The translations under genes were made by a program, and so were the position numbers. DNA of 64,000 bases from positions 1 through 64,000 of the forward strand of contig JAJDTR010000097.1 in NCBI GenBank assembly GCA_022827055.1, given 5' to 3'. Numbering within the stretch: position 1 is the stretch's first letter; each line of letters begins with the position of its first letter. Source of the DNA: Candidatus Poribacteria bacterium. Lineage in GTDB: Bacteria; Poribacteria; WGA-4E; JAJDTR01. Positions 18,594 through 27,124 of this stretch are shown in pieces. The notes below the pieces were generated by a model, which was not told the DNA's origin, ran no database searches, and worked only from the letters and a program-made list of their open reading frames with translations.

Positions 18594-18640
18594 GGTAAAA
18601 GGCACAACCTATTTTACCCTGTCCATCGTGTGCATGTCAA
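18594..18640 (-). promoter_or_regulatory. Sigma70-like promoter with a candidate XRE operator for the helicase gene
   Basis: On the minus strand TTGACA (18640-18635) and TAAAAT (18616-18611) are separated by 18 bases. A perfect inverted repeat GGTAAAA (18594-18600) and TTTTACC (18612-18618) overlaps the -10 element. A repressor bound there would block the promoter; the helicase's own N-terminal HTH is the obvious candidate. Confidence 0.6.
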
Positions 18641-18702
18641 TACATAATATATAAAATGCTATACTGACTATTCTGGGCAGAGATTTTTCGGTAAGAAATT
18701 GA

Positions 18703-18927
18703 GAATCAAGCGACTGGATAAGGAACGCGATAGTTAATCCCTCGCGATGGAGATTCCACCAGCCTTTTGTAAGCCCCAGAGGGGCGGAAGGTTTATAGAA
18801 ACATCAGGCTCCCATGCACTAAAGCCCCAGCGGGGCGACAGGTATATAGCGAGCAGTCACAACAAAATGAAAAAACTGTCTTCAAATGACTGAATATGGC
18901 TCTGATACCGACTATTCAAACAGGATC
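18703..18927. mobile_element. Family A miniature element, rearranged copy
   Basis: The right end ACTATTCAAACAGGATC and the two internal AAGCCCCAGMGGGGCG units (about 18771-18791 and 18819-18839) match copy 1 at 10.74-10.95 kb closely. The usual left end is missing; instead GAATC preceded by TGA (18700-18702) mirrors the TGA following the right end (18928-18930), and the left part consists of the GCGATAG dispersed repeat. The left boundary is therefore uncertain. A second right-end-like sequence (TTCAAACGGGTTC, then TTA) lies at about 19112-19128. No gene is visible from 18641 to 19125. Confidence 0.55.
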
Positions 18928-19125
18928 TGAAATTATGTTGGTCGGCTACTCCGTTTCATACCAAAATTTCATAACAATGCATAAATGGTATGAATGCCAA
19001 AACTACCGCAAATCCAGTCATATCAAGGGTTTCAAACCGTTTCCCGCCTCTACTGAAAACCCTATTTTGGTATGAAAAGTATGAAATTTTCCTGGGTTGT
19101 CAAACGCCGTTGTTCAAACGGGTTC

Positions 19126-19479
19126 TTAACCTCTCTCCTGAATTTCCTTCCTTTTGGCTCGGAGATAGACAATGCCCACGCCAAGCGCACTGCCAATGGT
19201 ATCGACAATCAAATCAGAAATGGTCGAGTGACGGCCTAACACGAATGATTGGTGCCATTCGTCGCTCACTCCGAACAGAACGGCAACGGCAAAAGCAATG
19301 ATCCAAGTAGAGGTCGGAAGTATTCGCCGCAGAGAGTACGACAACGCGCGTGCCAACAAAACTCCCAATACGGTGAATTCAACGAGATGAAAAACCTTGT
19401 CGATAGGCCCCCAGTCAATAACCTCCATGAGTGGTTCGGGCGGTTGGGACAGCGAAGAGAGATAAAATATGAGTCCCAT
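19126..19479 (-). CDS. VanZ-like membrane protein
   Basis: A small integral membrane protein of the VanZ family: DKVFHLVEFTVLGVLLARAL, then FGVSDEWHQSFVLGR and SDLIVDTIGSALG, with four hydrophobic segments. Role unknown in most bacteria; VanZ itself gives low-level teicoplanin resistance. The first possible ATG (19479) falls inside the first membrane segment. The frame stays open upstream for another 14 codons (encoding RFIRYWLPLLIY, the expected family start) but offers only CTG (19518) or ATT (19521) behind GGGAGGA, so either a rare start codon is used or a base is missing. Coordinates given are the conservative ones. Confidence 0.78.
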   Translation of the reverse strand: MGLIFYLSSLSQPPEPLMEVIDWGPIDKVFHLVEFTVLGVLLARALSYSLRRILPTSTWIIAFAVAVLFGVSDEWHQSFVLGRHSTISDLIVDTIGSALGVGIVYLRAKRKEIQERG

Positions 19480-19586
19480 ATAAATCAGGAGTGGCAGCCA
19501 ATACCTAATAAATCGCAGAATTCATTCCTCCCGAACTAAGCAACTTCCAAGAAAAAACTTACATGTCAATCTAGGCCCCAACCGCT

Positions 19587-19612
19587 CCTGCTGGATTGGC
19601 AAATCCAGCAGG
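19587..19612. repeat. Hairpin repeat downstream of the dehydratase gene
   Basis: CCTGCTGGATT and AATCCAGCAGG are perfect 11-bp arms with a GGCA loop. A related half-matching sequence (GGATTTGTCAATCCAGCAGG) occurs near 38.38-38.41 kb, so this is a dispersed hairpin and not a plain terminator; no T-run follows. Confidence 0.5.
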
Positions 19613-19817
19613 TTCTTATGCATCCATTAAGTTCCGAGTCTTTCGTATCGGGGGATTGAGAATGGCGTGAAAAGAAATCTTCCAACCTTCCCCTCTTCCA
19701 TCCTTCCAATCCTATTCTTCCCAGTCGATGCGGAAGATAAACTTCTATATTAAAACTTGCTTAATATAATTTCACTTCCTAACGCAGAAGGATTGTGTCA
19801 ATACTATCCGCATTCTT

Positions 19818-21836
19818 TCAATTGGGCACAGATATGTTGCCCGGTTCTTGTAATGTTGCCCGAGCCGTTTCCAGCATCTCAATGATAGTGTCCACATCAT
19901 AGACGCAACCGCCCCATGTTCCGCCGCCTACAGATTGAAGCGCCGCCCAAAGACGTGTATCGTCGGGGAGCATTTCGTCCGCCGCAAGGTCGGAACGTGG
20001 TGAACGCTCTGCCAGAACTTTCGCGCCGGCGTCGGGGCCAAAAATGTCCTCTCCATAGCCAACCAAATCGACACTACCCTCAAGCCGGTTACAATCGACC
20101 ACAATCTGAATCAGATCTCCGTCGAGGACCTTCCCGATAGGTCCCCCTGCCAAGGCTTCGGGCCCAACGTGACCAATGCATGCGCCGGTGGATACGCCGG
20201 AAAACCGTGCGTCGGTGATTAGAGACACTTCCTTTCCAAATGACAGGTGTTTCAGGGCGGCGGTAATCTGGTAGACCTCCTCCATGCCCGTACCCATGGG
20301 GCCCCGGCAACAAAGCACCATTACGTCACCGGGGCGAATTCGATTCTCGTCGTGGCTCTTGATAGCGCGTATGGCGTCCTGTTCACGCACAAACACGCGT
20401 GCCGGCCCAGTCATTCGGTAAACACCGTCGCGGTCCACTACGCTTGGGTCGATAGCGGTACTTTTTATTACCGAGCCTTCTGGTGCAAGATTTCCGCGCG
20501 GAAATGTGACAGTGCTCGTCAGACCGCGTGCCTTTGCCACACTGGGACTCATGATTACGTCATCGGGGTGCACTCCGTCTTTTTCAAGAAGTAGGTCACG
20601 CAAACGTTGACGTCGTTCCGATGTTTCCCACCAGTCAAGGTTTGTACCAATTGTCTCGCCGGTTGCCGTCATGACCTCCTCATTCAACACCCCCAATTCC
20701 CTCAATTGCAGCATCACCTCGGGCACACCGCCCGCTAGAAAGGCCTGCACTGTCGGATGTCCAACTGGACCATTGGGAAGTACATCGACGAGACGAGGCA
20801 CCTCCCGATTGATCTCGATCCAATCTTCGATAATCGGTCGATCCAGTCCGGCGGCATGAGCCGTTGCGGGGATATGCAGCAGCAGATTAGTCGAACCACC
20901 GAAAGCGGCATGGAGCACCATCCCGTTGCGAATTGCTTCAGGAGTCAGAATCTCCTGCATCGTAATTCCCTTGGATTCCAAATTCACAAGGGCGCGTGCC
21001 GACCGCTTCGCCATGTCCAGCCAAATCTCCTGTCCGGAGGGTGCGAGTGCAGAGTGGGGCAGCGTCATCCCTAGCGCTTCGGCAACAACCTGTGATGTCG
21101 CCGCGGTACCCAAGAACTGACAGCCGCCGCCCGGAGTTGCGCACGCTTTGCACCCGAGGTCGGCAGCGTCTTGTAAAGATATCTCACCGTGCGCGAAACG
21201 CGCCCCGATGGTCTGAATTTTTCCCGCGTCCTCGCCTTCGGTCGGCGGTAGCGTAACGCCGCCGGGAATAAGCACACACGGTAAGTTTGGCGTCCCAGCC
21301 AATGCCAGCATCATTGCCGGCAATCCTTTGTCGCAGGTCGCAACACCTACCACTCCTTTGCGCGTCGGGAGCGAACGGACGAGACGCCGCAATACTTGGG
21401 CGGCGTCGTTACGGTAAGCAAGGCTGTCCATCATCCCGACCGTACCTTGGGTGCGTCCATCACAGGGGTCCGAGCAGTAGCCCGCAAACGGAATTGCACC
21501 TAGCGCTTTGAACTCGTGCGCCGCTTCCTGCATCAGCAAACCTATCTCCCAGTGTCCCGTGTGGTATCCAAGCGCGATCGGCGTGCCGTCTGGCGCACGA
21601 ATCCCGCCTTGGGTGCTCAACAGGAGAAACTGCTTGCGGTTCAATTCGGCAGGTGCCCAACCCATGCCAGCGTTTTGGGTCATGGCAAAAATGTCACCGC
21701 TAGGCCAATTCAGAAGCATCTCTTCCGCAAGCGGTAGGCTGCCCTCGGGTCCTGCAGCATTCGTTTGGAGGTCATAGATACCGGGGTCTTGCGAATCTAG
21801 AATCTCTTCAAACGCGATGTCTTTATTGGACACCAT
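19818..21836 (-). CDS. yjhG: IlvD/Edd-family dehydratase, YjhG/YagF (D-xylonate dehydratase) type
   Basis: A 672-residue [Fe-S]-dependent dehydratase. It follows the E. coli YjhG/YagF pattern along its length: [99 protein letters not shown] and [20 protein letters not shown]. These are the cluster cysteines and substrate-binding segments of the family. YjhG/YagF convert D-xylonate to 2-keto-3-deoxy-xylonate; substrate here is inferred. GAGGAGGG precedes the ATG at good spacing. Slightly longer than the roughly 655 residues of the E. coli proteins because of a longer N-terminus. No obvious sugar operon surrounds it. Confidence 0.85.
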   Translation of the reverse strand: MVSNKDIAFEEILDSQDPGIYDLQTNAAGPEGSLPLAEEMLLNWPSGDIFAMTQNAGMGWAPAELNRKQFLLLSTQGGIRAPDGTPIALGYHTGHWEIGLLMQEAAHEFKALGAIPFAGYCSDPCDGRTQGTVGMMDSLAYRNDAAQVLRRLVRSLPTRKGVVGVATCDKGLPAMMLALAGTPNLPCVLIPGGVTLPPTEGEDAGKIQTIGARFAHGEISLQDAADLGCKACATPGGGCQFLGTAATSQVVAEALGMTLPHSALAPSGQEIWLDMAKRSARALVNLESKGITMQEILTPEAIRNGMVLHAAFGGSTNLLLHIPATAHAAGLDRPIIEDWIEINREVPRLVDVLPNGPVGHPTVQAFLAGGVPEVMLQLRELGVLNEEVMTATGETIGTNLDWWETSERRQRLRDLLLEKDGVHPDDVIMSPSVAKARGLTSTVTFPRGNLAPEGSVIKSTAIDPSVVDRDGVYRMTGPARVFVREQDAIRAIKSHDENRIRPGDVMVLCCRGPMGTGMEEVYQITAALKHLSFGKEVSLITDARFSGVSTGACIGHVGPEALAGGPIGKVLDGDLIQIVVDCNRLEGSVDLVGYGEDIFGPDAGAKVLAERSPRSDLAADEMLPDDTRLWAALQSVGGGTWGGCVYDVDTIIEMLETARATLQEPGNISVPN

Positions 21837-21990
21837 TAAATCCCTCCTCTAGATGGATCGCAATGAAAATAAAATTTCGGAGTCCGTTTGATGGCAAGCT
21901 TAGCAGTTTGGTGACTGGGATGGACTAATGATTTGTTGACTTCGAACTTGACGCGTAAAGACTGGCGGCGAATCTCGGCGAGATGACACT

Positions 21991-22809
21991 CTATGCAAAT
22001 CTCAACGAGACTCCCGGCGGTGCCAGGTCATAACGCTGTGCGAGCTCATAGAACCGGTTCATCCCGGCAATTTCCGAATCGCCAAGATGGTAGGAGATAC
22101 GGTTAGTCAAATAGTCGCTGCACAACGCTTCCGGCAGGCTTAACGTTTCGGCTCCAACTCGTGCAATCTCGGGTATGTGCGGGATACTGAGTGCCTTGGC
22201 CTGCTGCAGGATATGGGTAACTTTCTCAAGATCAACATCACGTCGAGCGACCCAGCAGGCATAAACAAAGGGCAAACCCGTTAATTCGTCCCACTCTGTG
22301 CCGAGATCCACAGAATACGGTGCTGAATCCAGTTGCCTCAACGCGGCATCCCCTATTCGCAGCACCGCATCGATGCCGGCTGATCGCAGTTCAATGGATG
22401 GCGGCGAAGCCGTAAAAGCCGGTTGGAGATCGTACTTCTCGTTTAACACAATGCGAAGCAGAGCGTGTGAGGTACGCGAACCGGTATCCAATCCAACGCT
22501 CCGGATCTGTGGAATCGGCACCCGACTAAAAAGCTGAATACTACGCACTGCCCCGTGCGACGAGATAGAAATATCGGGAATTATGCGGTATAAAGACGGG
22601 TCTTCCTCTGACGCGCGAAAAAACTCGATAATCGGTATCAAGCCGACATCTATGCTGCCGACTTTTAACAGGTCGGCTAAACGGCTTGGCACATGAACAC
22701 TAAGTTCAATCTCATCATTTGATGGATTCGAGTTCAAAAGGCTGTATATGAGAGGCTTGGTGTTCAGAAATGAAACCGCGCCGATTCTTACGCGGCTCTT
22801 CTGTGCCAT
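21991..22809 (-). CDS. mqnA: Chorismate dehydratase MqnA (futalosine menaquinone pathway)
   Basis: A 272-residue periplasmic-binding-protein-fold enzyme that turns chorismate into 3-[(1-carboxyvinyl)oxy]benzoate, the first futalosine-pathway step. The start VRIGAVSFLNTKPLIYSL, VPSRLADLLKVGSIDVGLIP and SVGLDTGSRTSHALLRI are family signatures. Its ATG overlaps the 3' end of mqnE by 22 bases, so both are translated from one mRNA, enzyme 1 following enzyme 2. Length matches the family (about 270-280). Confidence 0.9.
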   Translation of the reverse strand: MAQKSRVRIGAVSFLNTKPLIYSLLNSNPSNDEIELSVHVPSRLADLLKVGSIDVGLIPIIEFFRASEEDPSLYRIIPDISISSHGAVRSIQLFSRVPIPQIRSVGLDTGSRTSHALLRIVLNEKYDLQPAFTASPPSIELRSAGIDAVLRIGDAALRQLDSAPYSVDLGTEWDELTGLPFVYACWVARRDVDLEKVTHILQQAKALSIPHIPEIARVGAETLSLPEALCSDYLTNRISYHLGDSEIAGMNRFYELAQRYDLAPPGVSLRFA

Positions 22810-23924
22810 TGATTTCCTTCTCGGATGATTTCGTTGTAAAGTGTGTCACGTTCGACCGGGACCTTTCCGGCTTCTTGAATCAGGCGAGTTATCTCATCAA
22901 CACTCACAATTTCGGGGGTCGTTGCTCCCGCCATATGGGTTATTTTTTCCTCCGTCACCGTTCCATCTATATCATCGGCGCCGAAGCTCAATGCCGTTTG
23001 TGCCACGTTCAAACCGGTCATGATCCAGTAGACCTTGATATGTGGAAAGTTATCTAACATGAGACGGGATAGTGCGATGGTCCGGAGATCGGTTATACCC
23101 GACGGGCTTGGGAGATAATCCATCCGCGTGTTTTCCGGGTGAAATGCTAGCGGGATAAAGGTGACAAAACCGCCTGACTTGTCCTGCTGTTCGCGCAAAC
23201 GAATCAGATGATCGACCCGATCTTCGTTCGTTTCAAGATGACCATACAACATTGTTGCATTTGTAGAAATACCAAGATCGTGAGCCTGTTGATGCACATC
23301 AAGCCAGCCTTCCGGGCTGAGTTTGCCGGGGCAAATTTTGTCTCGAGTCTCTTCGGCAAAGATCTCAGCACCGCCCCCGGGCAGAGAGTCTAACCCTGCC
23401 TCGCGGAGTGCAATTAACACCTCTTTAATAGACATTTTGAAAATACGAGCGAAATGGTCAATTTCCACCGCCGTGAAGAATTTGAGATGAACTTGCGGCA
23501 TACGTTTCTTGAGTCCGCGAAGCATGTCAAGATAATATTCGAACGGAAGCTTAGGATGCAGCCCGCCGACACTGTGAATCTCCGTGCACCCGTGTTCGAT
23601 TGAGTACATCGCCTTATCTAGGAACTCGTCAACGCTCATCTCCCACGCCCCCTCCGTTTTCATATCCTTCCGTGCAAAAGCGCAGAAATGACACCGAGCG
23701 TGCAAGATACACACATTTGAATAATCAATGTGTTGGTTGATGTTGTAATATGCAAAGTTCCCGTTCTGGCGTTCACGCACGATGTTGGCGAGATACCCGA
23801 CACCTGTTATATCGGGACTTTCCCAGAGCTTGACGCCTTCTTCAAACGAGAGGCGCTCCTCCGCTTCTACCTTGTCGTGGATTGAGTACAGGTTAGAGTC
23901 TGTGATCGGCAAGAATTTCTTCAT
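22788..23924 (-). CDS. mqnE: Aminofutalosine synthase MqnE (radical SAM)
   Basis: A 378-residue radical SAM enzyme joining the MqnA product to SAM-derived adenosyl to give aminodeoxyfutalosine. The YNINQHIDYSNVC start of the core, GGLHPKLPFEYYLDMLRG, SLPGGGAEIFAEETRDKICP and GHLETNEDRVDHLIRLREQQ identify MqnE and not MqnC. The iron-sulfur motif reads C-ILHAR-C-HF-C, that is CX5CX2C, where most family members have CX3CX2C. GAGGTAGTA precedes the ATG. First gene of the mqnE-mqnA pair, divergent from the SAM hydrolase gene; the later enzymes of the pathway are not in the window. Confidence 0.9.
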   Translation of the reverse strand: MKKFLPITDSNLYSIHDKVEAEERLSFEEGVKLWESPDITGVGYLANIVRERQNGNFAYYNINQHIDYSNVCILHARCHFCAFARKDMKTEGAWEMSVDEFLDKAMYSIEHGCTEIHSVGGLHPKLPFEYYLDMLRGLKKRMPQVHLKFFTAVEIDHFARIFKMSIKEVLIALREAGLDSLPGGGAEIFAEETRDKICPGKLSPEGWLDVHQQAHDLGISTNATMLYGHLETNEDRVDHLIRLREQQDKSGGFVTFIPLAFHPENTRMDYLPSPSGITDLRTIALSRLMLDNFPHIKVYWIMTGLNVAQTALSFGADDIDGTVTEEKITHMAGATTPEIVSVDEITRLIQEAGKVPVERDTLYNEIIREGNQWHRRAA

Positions 23925-24232
23925 TACTACCTCATGAGATCCTTCTCTGATTGGTGCTGAAGTTCGTAGTATTTGTTACTTGGACATCGGTACATCTATC
24001 ATTTCCTTATAGGCAGACATCGTAATCTGCGGCTTAAGATCCTGTGTAACTCGGAAACACATTCGATATGTCTCTAATAATCAACGAAAGATTACAGAAT
24101 TATACGGAAGTATTATAGCCCAGTGGATGCAGTCGCGCAAGCGAATATTTCACCTTGCCTGCCACTGCCCGTTTTGGTAGACTTTCGATGTTGTCGAGGC
24201 TGTAACGAATCGAACGTACGGAGTGAACTACA
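23925..24232. other. Divergent promoter region between mqnE and the SAM hydrolase gene
   Basis: A 308-base non-coding stretch from which both genes are read outward. It must hold at least two promoters. I saw no riboswitch-like structure or clear operator, and no sigma70 pair that stands out on either strand. Confidence 0.5.
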
Positions 24233-25033
24233 ATGCATCTAGATCCATGCGGCGTGATTACATTAATGACCGATTTTGGAACGAGCGATCACTTCGTCGG
24301 CGTTATGAAAGGCGTGATTCTCAATATCAATCCGCAGGTCCGGATTGTGGACATTACGCATGCCGTTCCGCCTCAAGATGTTCACGGCGCCGCATTCCTC
24401 GTTAATTCTGCATATCGCTATTTCCCTGCCGGAACTATCCATGTCGTAGTGGTTGATCCCGGAGTAGGAGGTCGACGACGGGCAATTATTTGTCAAACTG
24501 ACACGGCGTATTTCGTCTGTCCCGATAACGGGATTTTGAGTTACGTCCTCGGCAATGATACCGCACATCGCGTTGTTGCGTTAGGCAACGCAGATTACTG
24601 GCTGTCCGAGGTAAGCAATACGTTTCACGGAAGAGACATTTTCGCTCCCGTGGCAGCCCACCTATCACTCGGGATTTCGCTTAGTCAATTTGGGGATACG
24701 GTCAACAACGTGGTGCGATTGCCCATCCAGATACCTCAAGTGACAGAAACGGCGATAGTGGGAAGCGTTATCTGGATCGATCACTTCGGGAATCTGATTA
24801 CAAATATCAGGTCCGGCATGCTTGCGTCATTTGGTATGAATAACGGCTATGTCATCAGAGCTGGAATGGCTGAGATTTGTCAACTCAATTCTGCCTACGC
24901 CGAGTCTGAGAATGGCGAGTGCCTGGCAATCATTGGAAGTTCCGGTTACTTGGAGATTTCGGTCAACCAAGGAAGTGCCGCGCAAGTTCTCGGGCTAAAG
25001 CGCAACGATACAATCGAGATTCACAAGATTTGA
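24233..25033 (+). CDS. SAM hydrolase of the fluorinase/chlorinase-like (DUF62) family
   Basis: A 266-residue protein with the family hallmarks ITLMTDFGTSDHFVGVMKGV, VDITHAVPPQDV, VVVVDPGVGGRRR and a C-terminal GSVIWIDHFGNLITNI. Bacterial members hydrolyse S-adenosylmethionine to adenosine and methionine by activating water; true halogenases are rare and carry extra loop residues. N-terminal and C-terminal domains are both complete and length is normal. GGAGTGA precedes the ATG. The 3' end overlaps the convergent alcohol dehydrogenase remnant by 13 bases. Confidence 0.88.
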   Translation: MHLDPCGVITLMTDFGTSDHFVGVMKGVILNINPQVRIVDITHAVPPQDVHGAAFLVNSAYRYFPAGTIHVVVVDPGVGGRRRAIICQTDTAYFVCPDNGILSYVLGNDTAHRVVALGNADYWLSEVSNTFHGRDIFAPVAAHLSLGISLSQFGDTVNNVVRLPIQIPQVTETAIVGSVIWIDHFGNLITNIRSGMLASFGMNNGYVIRAGMAEICQLNSAYAESENGECLAIIGSSGYLEISVNQGSAAQVLGLKRNDTIEIHKI

Positions 25034-25422
25034 CTAAGTCTGATGAATGGTCTACAACCCCAGCAGGTTGTCCTGCTCGTGCGTTGGTTGCATTCGTTGA
25101 GTCTCATCCGTCCTTTGGCCACGAACACCATATCTCCGATGTCATAACCCTTCACGCCGTCGCCGAGATCAATAATCGTCCCGATTGTTGCGTATCCGGG
25201 AAAAACCGGATATGGATTACTCGGATTTATGCTAAACGGCATCGTGCCCATGTCGTGATCGTTTGTGAAAGCTACAAGTTCAGTACCTGAGCTGACCACC
25301 GAGAAGGCGGTTTCAATAACAATCTCGTTGTCATGCTCCGCACTAGCTTCAAAGGCGTAACGCTCAAGGCACGCTCGCAGTTTTGCTGGAAAGATGATAC
25401 GATGTGCTTCAATCAGTGGCAT
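25021..25422 (-). pseudogene. Truncated zinc-type alcohol dehydrogenase-like gene
   Basis: The first 104 or so residues follow the GroES-like N-terminal domain of a medium-chain dehydrogenase (SSGTELVAFTNDHDMG, YPVFPGYATIGTIIDLGDGVKGYDIGDMVFVAKGR). After that the similarity ends at about 25110 and an unrelated 30-residue tail leads to a stop inside the end of the SAM hydrolase gene. The nucleotide-binding domain is missing, so the product cannot be an active dehydrogenase. A deletion or insertion removed the 3' two thirds. Confidence 0.7.
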
Positions 25423-25810
25423 TATTCGATCGCGATATGATGTGCCCCAACGTACATTATAGTTGATGCAGCGTCATCGGGTAAACTGAAAAAACGCAGG
25501 ATGCGACAGTTCTTGGGATGCCTATCCGGTCACCGGTACTCGGATTCATACGCTGACAATTGGTCTACCCGGTTGTCGCTTTTTGAAACGAAGAGAAGTG
25601 CAATACGTAGACTTTTTGTGGACGTTCCATCTGCTCAACTCAATACTTTGCCGATTGGAAGTCATAGCGTCATTAACGATTAAACTGGAATCATCACGCG
25701 AATTCCCGCTGGAGTCGGTGTGGACGTGCCGTTTGTGGGGATTAAATCTGTTAAGTCCTGAACTTGGATTGCAAAGTTCTAGTCACTAACTACTGACGAC
25801 TTCAAACGAT
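25423..25810. other. Intergenic region without recognisable gene
   Basis: 388 bases upstream of both the dehydrogenase remnant and the acyltransferase gene. Short open frames are present, but none shows a ribosome binding site or a recognisable protein pattern. No clear repeat or RNA structure seen. Confidence 0.5.
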
Positions 25811-27085
25811 ATGGCTGAGAAAATACTCTTCGAACAGTCTTATGAAAAACAGAAGCATGGGCTTTTAACCGAGACGCTTGACCGGCTTCGACCTATCTAT
25901 ACCGACGAGGAGCTCCGCGCTTTGCGAATCGACAGCATTAAACGCGACATGCTCTCTCTAGGGTCTGGGCGGGGGTTTGTCAATCGGGATATCCTGGAGA
26001 CAATTCTTGGCAACTTGCTGGAATGCGTAGCGCCAGGCTCGCACAATGCCCCCGATCCGCAGTACCAGAAGCGGGATCTGGCCGAAGCCGTTGAAGAGGT
26101 TGTTGATCAACTTTATGCCATGATTGCCCAATCCTTCCTCGCGGTTTCCGAATCACCGCGACTGGAAGAAGCCGTGGAGACGACTTTTGCGCTCCTATGG
26201 GACCTACCGCGCTTAAAAACCCGGGCGAGATGGAATCGCTTTGCGTCCCTCAGAGATCCTGCCGTTTGGGATGCGTACCTTCTTCATCGCGGGGTCTCCC
26301 ACGAAAAACTCGCCGAACTCAATATCGGCACACACGTAGATAGTGCGATTGTGGAAAGAGACTTTGAGCCTTATCAGGATTTTCTTAATTCTCTCGGTCT
26401 GGGTTTCGCGTTTGACTACCAAATGCAATTGGTTGTGAGCGCCTATCCCGGGTGGCGCGTGCTGTTTTATCATGACGTTGCCCATGCATTAACTCGGGTC
26501 GGTCAACTTGACGACAGCCCGGATCTCCATCAGATTCCCGTACCACTTCTTCCGCGCGCGATTGCCGAACTTGGAGGGCGATACTATCAAGCCGATCTAC
26601 ACCCTGAAACCCGGATTGGCGACGCCAATTTTCTAGAGCATCCTCATCGCGGCATCACGACAGGCCAAACCGGTATCATCGGTTCCGGCTGCGCCATGTA
26701 TCCGTGCACGCTAGGTGGCCTCAGTGTCAAGGTTAAGCAGCGTCACCCTGATGTCGGAAATTTCGTTCAGATCGGTACTGACGCGGGAATATTCGGCCCC
26801 GTGAAGATTGGCGATTACTCCAGCATCGGTACCAATACGGAGATGTACGGTTTTATCGAAATGGGTGAAGGGTGCCGCATCGGTTCATCAGTCATCATCG
26901 GCACCATAAAGAGCGAGGCCAATCGACCGGGCGTGATTCGTCTTGGAAAGCGCGTCCATGTGGGCGATAGCACAATTATTGAAAATACCTCCGCCATCGA
27001 CCTAATTATCCCGGATCAATCGGAGGTTCCTGCCAGGAGCCATGTCGCCAACGATGGTTTTGGCCACCCTCGCTTCATAGCGTAA
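25811..27085 (+). CDS. Left-handed beta-helix acyltransferase, serine acetyltransferase-like
   Basis: A 424-residue protein. The C-terminal part (about 255-400) is a hexapeptide-repeat beta-helix with serine O-acetyltransferase features: YYQADLHPETRIGDANFLEHPHRGITTGQTGIIGSGC, then GNFVQIGTDAGIFGPVKIGDYSSIGTNTEM. The preceding segment FYHDVAHALTRVGQ resembles the helical-to-helix joint of CysE proteins, but the N-terminal 200 residues are longer than and different from classical CysE and are not assignable. It probably acetylates a serine or sugar-like hydroxyl group; substrate unknown. No neighbouring cysteine-synthesis gene supports a CysE role. Confidence 0.7.
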   Translation: MAEKILFEQSYEKQKHGLLTETLDRLRPIYTDEELRALRIDSIKRDMLSLGSGRGFVNRDILETILGNLLECVAPGSHNAPDPQYQKRDLAEAVEEVVDQLYAMIAQSFLAVSESPRLEEAVETTFALLWDLPRLKTRARWNRFASLRDPAVWDAYLLHRGVSHEKLAELNIGTHVDSAIVERDFEPYQDFLNSLGLGFAFDYQMQLVVSAYPGWRVLFYHDVAHALTRVGQLDDSPDLHQIPVPLLPRAIAELGGRYYQADLHPETRIGDANFLEHPHRGITTGQTGIIGSGCAMYPCTLGGLSVKVKQRHPDVGNFVQIGTDAGIFGPVKIGDYSSIGTNTEMYGFIEMGEGCRIGSSVIIGTIKSEANRPGVIRLGKRVHVGDSTIIENTSAIDLIIPDQSEVPARSHVANDGFGHPRFIA

Positions 27086-27124
27086 GCCGACCTGCACCGC
27101 CGTCTTGTTTTCGCCGCGTTCAAT

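Noticed and set aside
24233-25033. Fluorinase or chlorinase
   Set aside because: General family motifs only; most bacterial members are SAM hydrolases and no organohalogen genes are nearby.
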